Assembly: GCF_001753245.1 (NCBI RefSeq)
Contig: NZ_CP017415.1
Location: 772,501 to 836,500 of the forward strand
Length of the DNA: 64,000 nucleotides
DNA from: Acidihalobacter yilgarnensis
GTDB lineage: Bacteria > Pseudomonadota > Gammaproteobacteria > DSM-5130 > Acidihalobacteraceae
Direction: 5' to 3'
Shown: in pieces, positions 55,566 through 64,000 of the stretch
How positions within the stretch are numbered: the first letter of the stretch is position 1
Layout: the number at the start of each line of letters is the position of its first letter
Notes under the pieces: model-generated
What the model was told of the DNA's origin: nothing
Databases searched by the model: none
What the model saw: the letters and a program-made list of their open reading frames with translations, nothing else
Made by a program: the position numbers and the translations under genes

Positions 55566-55826
55566 TTAGTGAATGCTGCCGCTAGCGCCAGGTTCGATGC
55601 CGCGTTTGCGGCGATGCATCTCGACGAGGGTGAGCAGGGGCTTGAGGTTGGCTTTCTCGACGGCAGAGATCTTGCGGTCGCGCTCAATGGCGTCGCGCCC
55701 GAGCCGCTCAAGGGTGAGCAGCTCCTCGTCGCTGAGGCGGTCGAAGCTGAACTGGTCGCCATAGCGGGTTTCCAGTTCATCGAAGTAGACCGCTAGCGGT
55801 GGTTGGTAATCCGAGGTTGCGTTCAT
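55566..55826 (-). CDS. small uncharacterised protein downstream of minE
   Basis: 86 residues from ATG 55826 (frame open to 55856). MNATSDYQPPLAVYFDELETRYGDQFSFDRLSDEELLTLERLGRDAIERDRKISAVEK is acidic and helical, soluble, with no Cys. It follows minE by 38 bases on the same strand, so it is likely co-transcribed with minCDE. No function assigned. Confidence 0.65.
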   Translation of the reverse strand: MNATSDYQPPLAVYFDELETRYGDQFSFDRLSDEELLTLERLGRDAIERDRKISAVEKANLKPLLTLVEMHRRKRGIEPGASGSIH

Positions 55827-55864
55827 GTTGGTTCCCTCGCGTGATTTCCGGCACACACGACGTT

Positions 55865-56134
55865 TTAGTTCGCCGGTTTGGTCTCGCTGGCCAGGGTCAC
55901 GTTCAATTCTAGAATTTCCCGTCCACCGGCCTTGTCGACGCGCAGATCGACCTGTTCGTCGGTAATGGCGTGGTAGCGGCGGATGACCTCCAGGATGTCC
56001 TGCTTGAGGCGTGGCAGGTAATCCGGACTGCCTCGGGCAGCACGTTCGTGGGAAATGACGATCTGCAGGCGCTCCTTGGCGATCTGCGCGCTGGTCGTCG
56101 GTTTGGTCTTGCGGAAGAGATCGAACAGGCCCAT
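55865..56134 (-). CDS. minE: cell division topological specificity factor MinE
   Basis: Displaces MinC from MinD and drives pole-to-pole oscillation. 89 residues. The membrane-targeting N terminus MGLFDLFRK is followed by SAQIAKERLQIVISHERAARGSPDYLPRLKQDILEVIRRY, the MinD-binding and dimer region. Starts 4 bases after the minD stop. Confidence 0.95.
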   Translation of the reverse strand: MGLFDLFRKTKPTTSAQIAKERLQIVISHERAARGSPDYLPRLKQDILEVIRRYHAITDEQVDLRVDKAGGREILELNVTLASETKPAN

Positions 56135-56138
56135 GGCG

Positions 56139-56948
56139 TTATCCGAACAGTCGGTTCAGGAGGCCGCGCTTCTCGGTCTTGATGAAGCGGAGAGGCCGAT
56201 CATCGCCGAGGAATCTGGCGACTACGTCGGTGTAGGCCTGGCCCGCGTCGGTCTTGTCCTCAAGAATGACGGGGGTGCCGGCATTCGAAGCCTTGAGCAC
56301 CGCAGGCGATTCAGGGATCACGCCGAGCAGCGGGATGGCGAGAATTTCAAGGATATCCTCCATGCTGAGCATGTCGCCAGAGGAGACGCGGCCGGGGTTG
56401 TAGCGGGTGATCAGTAGGTGTTCCTTGACCGGGTCCATGCCTTCCTCGGCGCGCTTGGATTTGCTCTGCAAAATGCCGAGGATACGGTCGGAATCGCGCA
56501 CCGACGAGACCTCGGGATTGGTGACCACCAGCGCCTCGTCGGCGTGATACAGGGCCATCTGCGCGCCTTGTTCGATACCGGCTGGCGAATCGCAGACGAC
56601 GTAATCGAAGCCCATGTCGTGCAGTTCCTGGAGCACCCGCGCCACACCCTCGCGGCTGAGCGCATCCTTGTCGCGCGTTTGCGAGGCAGGGAGGATGTGC
56701 AGGGTATCGATGCGCTTGTCGCGGATCAGCGCCTGCTTGAGGTTGGCCTCGCCTTGGGTGACGTTGATGAGGTCATACACCACGCGTCGCTCGCAGCCCA
56801 TGATGAGATCGAGGTTGCGCAAGCCGACATCGAAGTCGATGACGGCGGTCTTGTGCCCGCGCAGGGCGAGCCCGGTGGAAAAAGCTGCGGCGGTCGTGGT
56901 CTTGCCGACGCCGCCCTTGCCCGAGGTTACGACAATAATCCTGGCCAC
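56139..56948 (-). CDS. minD: septum site-determining ATPase MinD
   Basis: 269 residues. Deviant Walker A VTSGKGGVGKTTTAAAFS, switch I RNLDLIMGCERRVVYDLINV, switch II YVVCDSPAGIEQGA, and a C-terminal amphipathic membrane helix LRFIKTEKRGLLNRLFG. Recruits MinC to the membrane. About 150 bases separate it from minC; I see no terminator there. Confidence 0.97.
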   Translation of the reverse strand: MARIIVVTSGKGGVGKTTTAAAFSTGLALRGHKTAVIDFDVGLRNLDLIMGCERRVVYDLINVTQGEANLKQALIRDKRIDTLHILPASQTRDKDALSREGVARVLQELHDMGFDYVVCDSPAGIEQGAQMALYHADEALVVTNPEVSSVRDSDRILGILQSKSKRAEEGMDPVKEHLLITRYNPGRVSSGDMLSMEDILEILAIPLLGVIPESPAVLKASNAGTPVILEDKTDAGQAYTDVVARFLGDDRPLRFIKTEKRGLLNRLFG

Positions 56949-57099
56949 GCGTGTCTCCAGTGTGCCAAAGGTCGATGCGATGTTGCGGGATGCCTGTCCC
57001 GACGGGGTGGGGCGGGTTGTCGGTCGAGCCGCAATCCCACCGGCAAGCGGGGATCGTCACCCGCCTGTCACAGAATAGATCATAACGGCGCGAAGTATA

Positions 57100-57837
57100 T
57101 CAGAGCATGTCGATCATCAGGCGTTCGCCGTTGAGCCAAGCATGCGCTGGACGTCCCCGAGCCTCGCTCGGTTGGGCATCGAGTACGCGGTAGCAACCGG
57201 CGATGGAGAGCAGTTCGGCTTCGAGCGACTGGCAGAAGATACGTGCCGATTCGTTGCCGCGCGCGCCGGCGAGGGCTCGCCCTCGTAGTGCACCGTAAAC
57301 GTGGATGCTGCCATCGGCAATGACCTCGGCACCGGCGCTAACCGCGCCCAGTATGACCAGATCGCCTCCCTCGGCGTAGATTTGCTGACCCGAGCGTACT
57401 GGCCGTGTGATAGTGCGCGGCCCTGTTTCGGCCATTCCCTGATGCGGCGTTTCGGCGGGTTCGGCCGTCTGTGCGTTCGGCGCCGGCGTTGGCGTCGACG
57501 CGGAGGGCGACCCTGGCATCATGGCCAACCCGGCGCGCGCGGCGCGCGCACGTAGCGCGTCACTGCCGCCACGCAGGGCGACGGGGATCAGCGCGTGTGA
57601 TCGCAACAGCGCGGCTAACGCGTCCAGATCGAGTGCGTCCGGGTCGTCAAGGGGGCCGGGCTCAAGTACCACGGGGGCCTGGTCGAGAAAGCCAGGCGCC
57701 TGCGCCAGCAGGCCCGCGAGCTGGGCGTCGATGGCGGCAAGATCAGTGCTGTGCAGATTGAGCACCGACAGTGTGAAGCGGCTGCCCTTGAGTTCGCAGG
57801 CTGGCGAGCCGCTGCCGCGGGTCGGTGCGTGACTCAA
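57100..57837 (-). CDS. minC: septum site-determining protein MinC
   Basis: Inhibits FtsZ assembly away from midcell. 245 residues. N-terminal domain ([31 protein letters not shown]), a Pro/Ala-rich linker, then the C-terminal beta-helix ([55 protein letters not shown]) that binds MinD. The start overlaps the gloA stop by ATGA, so gloA and minC are coupled. Confidence 0.95.
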   Translation of the reverse strand: MSHAPTRGSGSPACELKGSRFTLSVLNLHSTDLAAIDAQLAGLLAQAPGFLDQAPVVLEPGPLDDPDALDLDALAALLRSHALIPVALRGGSDALRARAARAGLAMMPGSPSASTPTPAPNAQTAEPAETPHQGMAETGPRTITRPVRSGQQIYAEGGDLVILGAVSAGAEVIADGSIHVYGALRGRALAGARGNESARIFCQSLEAELLSIAGCYRVLDAQPSEARGRPAHAWLNGERLMIDML

Positions 57838-58220
57838 TGCCGCGCGCCCAGCAGCTCAATGGCGTAGCCGTCGGGGTCCTCGACGAAGGCGATAATCGTG
57901 CTGCCGGCATTCATCGGACCGGGCTCGCGGATAATCTTGCCGCCGCGCGCGCGAATCGCCTCGGCGGCTTGGTAGATGTCGTCGACCTCGATGGCGACGT
58001 GGCCGAAGCCCGAGCCGAGATCGTAGTGGTCCTGGTCCCAGTTGTAGGTCAGTTCCAACACGGTGTTGCTGTCTTCGTCACCGTAGCCGACGAAGGCGAG
58101 GGTGAATTGCCCCTCTGGGTATTCCTGACGGCGCAGCAGCTTCATGCCGAGCATTTCGGTGTAAAAGCCGATGGAGCGATCGAGGTCGCCGACACGAAGC
58201 ATGGTATGCAGCATGCGCAT
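57834..58220 (-). CDS. gloA: lactoylglutathione lyase (glyoxalase I)
   Basis: Converts the methylglyoxal-glutathione hemithioacetal to lactoylglutathione. 128 residues, proteobacterial Ni/Co-type length. [29 protein letters not shown] gives the first metal His (H5), LELTYNW the Glu, [11 protein letters not shown] the second His, and [13 protein letters not shown] the second Glu. Overlaps minC by 4 bases. Confidence 0.96.
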   Translation of the reverse strand: MRMLHTMLRVGDLDRSIGFYTEMLGMKLLRRQEYPEGQFTLAFVGYGDEDSNTVLELTYNWDQDHYDLGSGFGHVAIEVDDIYQAAEAIRARGGKIIREPGPMNAGSTIIAFVEDPDGYAIELLGARH

Positions 58221-58334
58221 GGGAGTCTCCTGAATTTGATGAAGATGGGGCCGGCGCGAAGGCGCCCGCGAGCGAGTGGGGCGATTGTAAATTCTGCGGC
58301 CCGGTGTGGCCAGTACGAAGGCCAGAGGGAGCCC

Positions 58335-59660
58335 CTAATCCAGCGACTTGAGGAAGATTCTCGAGTTGCGTTGGTAGTTGTAGAGCGCCCGGCGGGCCAC
58401 AGGCAGATGATCGATCTGCCCCGGTACGAAGCCACGTTCGCGGAACCAGTGCGCGGTGCGCGTGGTGAGCACGAAGAGGCGACGCAGGCCTTGCGCACGT
58501 GCCCGCTCTTCGATGTGGCCGAGCAGGGTGTCGCCGTGACCGTTGTGTCGGTAGTCCGAATGAACCACGAGGCAGGCCAGTTCGCCGACGTCCTCGTCGG
58601 GGAATCCGTAAAGCGCGGCGCAGGCGATGACGAGGCCGTCGCGCTCGATGACGCTGAAGTGGCCAATTTCGAGTTCGAGCTGCTCGCGCGACCGGCGCAC
58701 CAGCACGCCTTCGGCCTCCAGCGGCGCGATCAAGGAGAGGATGCCGCCGACGTCGTCGATGATCGCCGGCCGCAGGTGCTCGTAGCCGCCGACCGAAATC
58801 AGGGTGCCGATGCCGTCGCGGGTATACAGCTCCAGCAGTAGTGCGCCGTCGATGCGCCGGTCGACCAGATGGGCGCGGCGCACGCCGTTGAGGCAGGCGT
58901 CTATCGCGCCGCGCAGATGCTGGCGCGCTTCATCCGTCAGGCGGCGACGGCCGCCAAGCAACGCCTGGGCTTCGGCCAGTCCGAACTGGCGCAGCGGTCG
59001 TCTGCGCGCGTCGCGCAGTCCTGCGGTTTCTTCCAGGAAGATGAGCTTGTCGGCGCGTAGCGCGCAGGCCACGGCGGTGGCGATCTCGGCGGCGCTCAGG
59101 TTGAACATCTCGCCAGTGGGCGAGTAGCCGAGCGGCGAGATCAGCACAAGCTGGCCGAGTTCGAGCTGGGCCCGGATCGCGGCGGCCTCGACACGCCGTA
59201 CCTCGCCGGTGTGCTGATAGTCGACGCCATCGCGCACGCCGACCGGCTTGGCGATCACGTGATTGCCGCCGACCACGGTCAGGCGCATGCCGGACATGGG
59301 CGTGTTGGCCACGCTCATCGACAGCCGCGCCTCGATCTCCGCGCGTGCGCTGGCGGCGCCGGCGATGACCGAGGTCATGGCTTCGGTGTCGGTGACGCGC
59401 AGGCCGTTGACGTAGTGCAGCTCGCCGCCGGCCGCTTTGAGTCGCGCCTCGATCTGCGGGCGCGCACCGTGCACCAGCACCACGCGCACGCCGAGGCTGG
59501 CGAGTAGCGCGATGTCGTGGACCAGATCGTGGAAGGTGGCGTCTGCCACGGCCTCGCCGCCGAAGGCGACCACAAAGGTGCGGCCGCGATGGGCGTGGAT
59601 GTACGGCGCGGCATGACGGAACCAGGCGATATTCGGGCTGGGCGAAGCGGCTTGACTCAC
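58335..59660 (-). CDS. argA: N-acetylglutamate synthase
   Basis: First step of arginine synthesis. 441 residues. An N-terminal amino-acid-kinase-like domain (about 15-280, FVVAFGGEAVADATF, VLVHGARPQIEARL) binds arginine for feedback. A C-terminal GNAT domain follows (CLVVHSDYRHNGHGDTLLGHIEERARAQGL). FVPGQIDHLPVARRALYNYQRNSRIFLKSL is the classical ArgA C terminus. Located 82 bases downstream of argE on the same strand. Confidence 0.95.
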   Translation of the reverse strand: MSQAASPSPNIAWFRHAAPYIHAHRGRTFVVAFGGEAVADATFHDLVHDIALLASLGVRVVLVHGARPQIEARLKAAGGELHYVNGLRVTDTEAMTSVIAGAASARAEIEARLSMSVANTPMSGMRLTVVGGNHVIAKPVGVRDGVDYQHTGEVRRVEAAAIRAQLELGQLVLISPLGYSPTGEMFNLSAAEIATAVACALRADKLIFLEETAGLRDARRRPLRQFGLAEAQALLGGRRRLTDEARQHLRGAIDACLNGVRRAHLVDRRIDGALLLELYTRDGIGTLISVGGYEHLRPAIIDDVGGILSLIAPLEAEGVLVRRSREQLELEIGHFSVIERDGLVIACAALYGFPDEDVGELACLVVHSDYRHNGHGDTLLGHIEERARAQGLRRLFVLTTRTAHWFRERGFVPGQIDHLPVARRALYNYQRNSRIFLKSLD

Positions 59661-59742
59661 GCTGGGCGGTCCTTGGCAATCATTGAAAATAACGCATTAC
59701 TATAACCAATTCCCCAGCGCGTGCGCTTGGGGCGGATGGGCT

Positions 59743-60891
59743 TCAGGCCGTTACGCACAAGCGCTGAATCAGCGTCCGCAAGATATCGACGGTCTGCCCC
59801 AGCGCGGCCTGCTCGATGTACTCGTCCGGCTGATGCGCTTGATCGATGCTGCCGGGGCCGATGACCACGGTTTCGATGCCCAGATCGCGGAAGAAGGGCG
59901 CCTCGGTGCCGAAGGCGACGGCCTGTGCCGGGTGGCCGGTCAGCTCCGTGAGCATGGTGACCAAGGTGGCGTCCGCCGGCGTCTCGAAGGCCTCGATGCC
60001 GCAGAACAGGGGATGAGTCTCGAAGGCGAGACCGCGCCCGGCAAGCGCGCGACCCACGCGATGCTGCAATTCGCTGCGCAGGGCATCGATCTCCATCCCC
60101 GGTAGCGGGCGTAGATCGAAGTGCAGCTCGCAGCTGGGACAGATACGGTTGGGGTTGTCGCCGCCATGCACGTGCCCGAGATTGAGCGTGGGGTAGGGCA
60201 CGGCGAAGGCGGGGTGATGGTGCCCGCGCAATTCGTCGCGCCAGGCGAGCAGCTCGCCCATGACGTGATACATACCTTCCAGCGCGTTGCGCCCGCGGTC
60301 GGGGTCGCTTGAGTGACCGCTGCGGCCGGTGACACGGACGGCCTCCATGATGATGCCTTTGTGCATGCGCACCGGGCGCAGATCGGTGGGCTCGCCGATG
60401 ACGCAGTAGCGGGCGCGAGGGCGGCCCAGGCGCGTGAGCATGCGAGCGCCATCCATACTGCTTTCTTCATCGGCGGTGCCAACGATGATCAGCGGGTGTT
60501 TGAGCTGTGCCGGATCGAGGCCGCGTGCGGCCTCGATGGCGAGCGCCAGGAAGCTCTTCATGTCGGCCGTGCCAAGGCCGTATAAGCGTCCATTGTCAGC
60601 GGTCAGACGGAATGGGTCGTGGGTCCACAGGCCGTCGTCAAAAGGCACGGTGTCGGTGTGACCTGAGAGCACGAAGCCATCCTCGCCCTCGCCCAAGGTC
60701 GCGATCAGGTTGGCCTTATCCGGGAAGTGCTCCAGCGGGATGATTTCGACGCGAAAACCGGCATCCTCCAGCCAGGCCGCGAGTTTTTCCACCAGCGCGA
60801 GGTTACCGCCGTCGAATTCTGGCGAGACGCTGCTTACCGTCGGTGTGGCGATTAGTTCGGCGAGCATGTGGTCGAGCGAGGGCGCGGGCAT
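59743..60891 (-). CDS. argE: acetylornithine deacetylase
   Basis: Releases ornithine from N-acetylornithine. ATG 60891 gives 382 residues, M20 family. Metal site: LSGHTDTVPFD (His, Asp), GTADMKSFLALA, and GTADEESSMDGAR (catalytic and metal Glu); C-terminal EAPFFRDLGIETVVIGPGSIDQAHQPDEYI. Having argA and argE argues for the linear pathway without ArgJ recycling. Divergent from the GNAT-C39 gene. Confidence 0.94.
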   Translation of the reverse strand: MPAPSLDHMLAELIATPTVSSVSPEFDGGNLALVEKLAAWLEDAGFRVEIIPLEHFPDKANLIATLGEGEDGFVLSGHTDTVPFDDGLWTHDPFRLTADNGRLYGLGTADMKSFLALAIEAARGLDPAQLKHPLIIVGTADEESSMDGARMLTRLGRPRARYCVIGEPTDLRPVRMHKGIIMEAVRVTGRSGHSSDPDRGRNALEGMYHVMGELLAWRDELRGHHHPAFAVPYPTLNLGHVHGGDNPNRICPSCELHFDLRPLPGMEIDALRSELQHRVGRALAGRGLAFETHPLFCGIEAFETPADATLVTMLTELTGHPAQAVAFGTEAPFFRDLGIETVVIGPGSIDQAHQPDEYIEQAALGQTVDILRTLIQRLCVTA

Positions 60892-61010
60892 CGAGAGGGT
60901 TCCGGTCGGGGGCGTGAAGTCATAGCATAGGCGGTTGCGCACGCCGGCTGGAAGCCTGCGGCGTGAAGTCACCCGGCGGACCCACGCCGCACTGCGAGGA
61001 TTGCCCTCCA

Positions 61011-62117
61011 ATGATCCGCCCCGCCACGCTTGACGATGTCGATGCCTTGCTGCGTCTGGAGGAAAGCTGCTTCCAGACCGACCGGCTGAGCCGTCGCCAG
61101 TTCCGATACATGATTTTACGGGCGCACGCCGACGTGCTGGTGCACGAGCACGAAGGTGTGTCCGCCGCTTACGTGCTGACGCTCTACAGCCGGGGCACCT
61201 CGATGGCGCGGATTTATTCGATCGCGGTGAGCGACGCCTTGCGTGGCCAGGGGGTGGGCCGCGCGCTGGTACAGGCCGCCGAGGACCGGGCGCGAGCGGA
61301 AGGGCGGGTCAGCTTGCGGCTTGAGATCCGGCGCGACAACGAAGCCTCGCTGGCGCTGTTTCGTGCCCTGGGCTATCGCCAGTTCGCGCAGGTGCCGGAT
61401 TATTATGAGGACCACATGGAGGCGCTGCGTTTTGAGAAGTCGCTGGCGCCTCACCTCAAGGCCGAGCAAGTCGGCGTGCCCTATTATGAACAGACGCTTG
61501 ATTTCACCTGTGGGCCGGCCGCGCTGATGATGGCGATGAGTACCTTGCAGTCGGGGCAACCCATGAATCGCACCCTGGAACTGCGTATCTGGCGCGAAGC
61601 GACCACGATCTTCATGACCTCGGGACATGGTGGTTGTGGTCCCTTCGGACTGGCACTATCGGCCTGGCATCGAGGCTTCGATGTCGAGATATTCGTTAGC
61701 GACGGGGCGAATTTCCTGGTCGACTCGGTGCGCAGCGAACTCAAGAAAGAAGTCATGCGCCTGGTGCAGGAAGACTTCCTCGACGAACTGCGTACTCACG
61801 AAGTGCCGATAAACTTTACCCCCTTGCGTGTGGCGGAGCTCAAGTCGCGCTTCGAGGCGGGCAGTATTCCGGTGGTGCTGATCAGCTCGTATCAGATCTA
61901 TGGCGAAAAATTTCCGCACTGGGTGGTAGTGACCGGCTTCGACGAACGCTTCGTCTACGTCCACGACCCCTTCATCGATTACGAACAGGGTGAAACTGCC
62001 CTCGATTCCATCAATATGCCGATTTTGCAGAAGGAGTTCGAACATATGACCCGCTATGGCCGCGCCGGCCTCAAGGCCGTTCTGATCGTCAGCCGCAGGG
62101 AGCCCTCGCATGCCTGA
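61011..62117 (+). CDS. GNAT acetyltransferase fused to a C39-like peptidase
   Basis: 368 residues from ATG 61011. The GNAT part (1-140) has IYSIAVSDALRGQGVGRALVQAA (acetyl-CoA loop GQGVGRAL 79-86) and LEIRRDNEASLALFRALGY. From about 150 a papain-like C39 peptidase carries C167 in TLDFTCGPAALMMAMSTLQ, His in FPHWVVVTGF and Asp in VYVHDPFID. Its gene overlaps the next (RimK-like ATP-grasp) by 8 bases. Such pairs have been proposed to make and process peptide tags or small peptides; no substrate is proven. Confidence 0.85.
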   Translation: MIRPATLDDVDALLRLEESCFQTDRLSRRQFRYMILRAHADVLVHEHEGVSAAYVLTLYSRGTSMARIYSIAVSDALRGQGVGRALVQAAEDRARAEGRVSLRLEIRRDNEASLALFRALGYRQFAQVPDYYEDHMEALRFEKSLAPHLKAEQVGVPYYEQTLDFTCGPAALMMAMSTLQSGQPMNRTLELRIWREATTIFMTSGHGGCGPFGLALSAWHRGFDVEIFVSDGANFLVDSVRSELKKEVMRLVQEDFLDELRTHEVPINFTPLRVAELKSRFEAGSIPVVLISSYQIYGEKFPHWVVVTGFDERFVYVHDPFIDYEQGETALDSINMPILQKEFEHMTRYGRAGLKAVLIVSRREPSHA

Positions 62118-63582
62118 ACCGCTTGTTGTCGTCGAAAATCTGACGGACTGGAAGGATAGTTATCCAGCGCTCAAGGTCGTCACCGTGCGCGACTATCTGA
62201 GCGGTGCCATGGATGGGGCGGAAGATGATCTGCAGGTTATCAATCTTGCGCGCACCTACCGTTATCTCAGCGTGGGCTACTACACTTCCCTGCTCGCCGA
62301 GGCGCGCGGGCACCGGGTGATCCCGAGCGTGCGCACCATCCAGGATCTGAGCCGCAAGGCGATTTACACCCTGGACACCGCCGACCTCGAACGCCTGGCG
62401 CGCAAGACCGTCGGGCGGACACGCCAGGACGTCATCGTCAACGGCTTGGAGCTGATGCTTTACTTCGGGCAGACGCCGGCGCCGGAGTGGCAGGATCTGG
62501 CGCGTCAGATATTTGATGCCTTCCGTTGTCCGGTGTTGCGCGTAGAGCTGCGCCGTCAAGGCGAATGGCGCATCAGCGCTATCCAGGCCGTGCACCTGCA
62601 GACCCTGACCGTCGAGCAACAAGCCGCTTTTGCCGAAGCCATAGGCGTTTTTCTCGCGCGGCGCTGGCGCAAGCCGCGCAGCCGCACGCGTTACCGCTAC
62701 GATCTGGCCATCCTGCAGAACCCGGACGAAAAGCTGCCGCCGTCCAACCGTGGCGCGTTGGCGCAGATGGTGCGCGCGGGCAAGGCCGTGGGTGTGGACG
62801 TCGAGCTGATCACGCGCAAGGACTACGGGCGCCTCGCCGAATACGATGCGCTGCTCATCCGCGAAACCACCAGCATCGATCACTACACCTACCAGTTCGC
62901 CAAAAAAGCCGAGAGCGAAGGCATGGTGGTGATCGATGACCCGGATTCGATCCTGCGCTGCACCAACAAGGTCTATCTCGCCGAACTGCTCAAGGCGCAC
63001 CGTATTCCGCGCCCGCGTACCATCATTGTCAGCCGCGACAACCTCAATGAGTTGGAGGCAGCACTGGGCTTTCCCATGGTGCTCAAAATTCCGGACGGTT
63101 CGTTCTCGCGCGGCGTGGTCAAAGCCAATAACGCGGCTGAACTCAAGCGCCTTGCCGGCCAGTTCTTCAAGGATTCAGATCTGATCCTCGCGCAGGAATT
63201 CATGTATACCGAATTCGACTGGCGCGTAGGAATTCTCAACAACAAGCTATTGTTCGTTTGCCAGTATTTCATGTCCAAAAAACACTGGCAGATCCTCAAG
63301 CACGACGACAAGGGCGGTAGTGCGCAGGTTGGGAACTTCAAGACCTGGAACCTCGACGAAGTGCCCACCAAGGTGGTCAAGACCGCGCTGCGTGCAGCCA
63401 AATTATTAGGAGACGGTCTTTATGGCGTCGACCTCAAACAGGATGGCGACCACGTCGTGGTGATCGAGGTCAATGACAACCCCAATATCGATGCCGGGGT
63501 TGAGGACGGTGTACTGGGCGATGCCCTCTATCGGACCTTGATGGAGGAATTCGTACGTCGCATCGAAATGCGGGCGTCCTAA
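62110..63582 (+). CDS. RimK-like ATP-grasp ligase with RLAN N-terminal domain
   Basis: 490 residues. The N-terminal RLAN-type region (about 1-190; VVVENLTDWKDSYPALKVVTVRDYLSG, LARTYRYLSVGYYTSLLAEARGH) precedes an ATP-grasp domain. Key segments are VLKIPDGSFSRGVVKA (ATP loop), LILAQEFMYTEFDWRVGIL and VIEVNDNPNIDAGVED (Mg ligands). Forms amide/peptide bonds between a carboxylate and an amino acid. Coupled by an 8-base overlap to the GNAT-C39 protein, so ligation, acetylation and proteolysis probably act on one product. Confidence 0.88.
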   Translation: MPEPLVVVENLTDWKDSYPALKVVTVRDYLSGAMDGAEDDLQVINLARTYRYLSVGYYTSLLAEARGHRVIPSVRTIQDLSRKAIYTLDTADLERLARKTVGRTRQDVIVNGLELMLYFGQTPAPEWQDLARQIFDAFRCPVLRVELRRQGEWRISAIQAVHLQTLTVEQQAAFAEAIGVFLARRWRKPRSRTRYRYDLAILQNPDEKLPPSNRGALAQMVRAGKAVGVDVELITRKDYGRLAEYDALLIRETTSIDHYTYQFAKKAESEGMVVIDDPDSILRCTNKVYLAELLKAHRIPRPRTIIVSRDNLNELEAALGFPMVLKIPDGSFSRGVVKANNAAELKRLAGQFFKDSDLILAQEFMYTEFDWRVGILNNKLLFVCQYFMSKKHWQILKHDDKGGSAQVGNFKTWNLDEVPTKVVKTALRAAKLLGDGLYGVDLKQDGDHVVVIEVNDNPNIDAGVEDGVLGDALYRTLMEEFVRRIEMRAS

Positions 63583-63617
63583 CCCGCGGCGACAACGCGG
63601 CAATCGGGAGAATGCTT

Positions 63618-64000
63618 ATGGGCAAGCTCAAGCTGGTGATCGGCAACAAGAATTATTCCTCCTGGTCGCTTCGGCCCTGGTTGCTGTTGCGTTGGCACGG
63701 CCTTGCCTTCGAGGAAATTCGGGTGCCGCTGTACACCCCGGATTCAGCGGCACTGATCGAAGGATATTCGCCCTCGGGCAAGGTGCCGGTACTCCTGCAC
63801 GACGATCTCGCAGTCTGGGATTCGCTGGCGATCTGCGAATACGTGTCGGAAAGTCTGCTTGACGGGCACGGTTGGCCGGCCGATTCGACCGCGCGCGCGG
63901 TGGCGCGTGCGGTCAGTGCGGAGATGCATGCGGGTTTTCAGGCCGTGCGTACCGGCCTGCCGATGAACCTACGGGGACAATTCCTGTGGCGCTCGCCGGG
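63618..64000 (+). CDS. glutathione S-transferase, 3' end beyond the window
   Basis: ATG 63618 (GGGAG eight bases before; ATG 63612 is too close to it). The first 127 residues are visible. MGKLKLVIGNKNYSSWSLRPWLLL is the GST N-terminal thioredoxin fold with the SSW motif, followed by SPSGKVPVLLHDDLAVWDSLAICEYVSE (cis-Pro and glutathione-binding SLAI). The C-terminal helical domain has just begun. Probably an uncharacterised GST of the proteobacterial SSWSLRPW type. It starts 35 bases after the RimK-like gene on the same strand. Confidence 0.88.
   Translation, partial: MGKLKLVIGNKNYSSWSLRPWLLLRWHGLAFEEIRVPLYTPDSAALIEGYSPSGKVPVLLHDDLAVWDSLAICEYVSESLLDGHGWPADSTARAVARAVSAEMHAGFQAVRTGLPMNLRGQFLWRSP

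Noticed and set aside
57825-58841. 338-residue plus-strand frame over gloA and argA
   Set aside because: Antisense to two well-supported genes; no motif.
62110-63582. RimK-like gene as the missing N-acetylglutaminylglutamine synthetase
   Set aside because: That enzyme is one chain of GNAT followed by ATP-grasp; here an RLAN-type ATP-grasp stands separately from a GNAT-C39 fusion, a different family pair.

Overview
The window looks like chromosome from a sulfur-oxidising, probably salt-tolerant gammaproteobacterium. The case for this is a Tat-exported SoxB, a MotY with a flagellar-type promoter, TruD/RNase T/Grx4/MinCDE of gammaproteobacterial type, and an N-acetylglutaminylglutamine amidotransferase (compatible-solute pathway). 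An Ectothiorhodospiraceae- or Acidihalobacter-like host would fit, but the sequence alone does not fix the genus. Most of the window appears GC-rich (about 60% by eye). The block from about 3.2 to 6.3 kb is visibly AT-richer.

Layout. 1-3.2 kb: 3' part of an rRNA operon (23S, 5S, strong terminator). 3.2-7.6 kb: AT-richer block with a lytic transglycosylase, birA, coaX, a SPOR-domain protein, tRNA-Thr, a PilZ protein and a DUF924 protein. 7.8-11.3 kb: minus-strand operon of class II aldolase, PadR regulator, carboxymuconolactone-decarboxylase-like protein, an unknown protein and a thioredoxin. Its last gene is split by an IS3-family element, and a palindrome lies before its first gene. 11.4-14.4 kb: ergothioneine genes egtB-egtC with divergent egtD. 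14.4-21.4 kb: phosphate/polyphosphate block phoB-phoR-ppx, a small lipoprotein, ppk1 and phoU, with a Pho-box-like repeat before phoB. 21.4-25.7 kb: a small unknown, truD, soxB and a DsbC/G-like oxidoreductase. 25.7-31.7 kb: tungstate/molybdate ABC transporter with a ModE-like box, a truncated ModE-type regulator, argF, argD and sodB. 31.9-34.2 kb: N-acetylglutaminylglutamine amidotransferase followed by a decayed partial copy of its own 3' end. 34.3-42.3 kb: grxD, a degenerate GGDEF response regulator, RNase T, and the pyruvate dehydrogenase operon aceE-aceF-lpd. 42.6-46.8 kb: decayed PEP-CTERM gene, PhnD-like binding protein, DUF1641 protein and motY. 46.9-53.0 kb: argG, a cardiolipin-synthase-like protein, a membrane protein, mpl, ubiX, a LON-domain protein and a thioredoxin. 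53.0-55.6 kb: dihydroorotase pseudogene and a large membrane protein. 55.6-60.9 kb: minCDE, gloA, argA and argE. 61.0-64.0 kb: a GNAT/C39-peptidase plus RimK-like ATP-grasp pair, and a glutathione S-transferase that runs off the end.

How the genes fit together. Five arginine genes (argA, argD, argE, argF, argG) lie in four separate places. ArgA together with ArgE points to the linear acetyl-ornithine route. Thiol and oxidant handling is heavily represented: two thioredoxins (one broken), Grx4, DsbC/G, EgtBCD, GloA, SodB and GST. Three transport or regulatory blocks carry a recognisable cis-element beside the matching regulator or function: Pho box/phoB, ModE box/modE and a sigma-28 promoter/motY. 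A palindrome before the padR operon may be a fourth.

The most striking structural points are these. The IS3 insertion has a clean 3-bp duplication whose removal restores a WCAPC thioredoxin, and the element carries a complete U_UUU_UUA frameshift signal. Several genes (coaX, the SPOR gene, truD) share the same kind of lesion, one base missing at or near a homopolymer; this may be a sequencing artefact or genuine decay. Three further loci (dihydroorotase, PEP-CTERM protein, amidotransferase tail) are clearly in decay.
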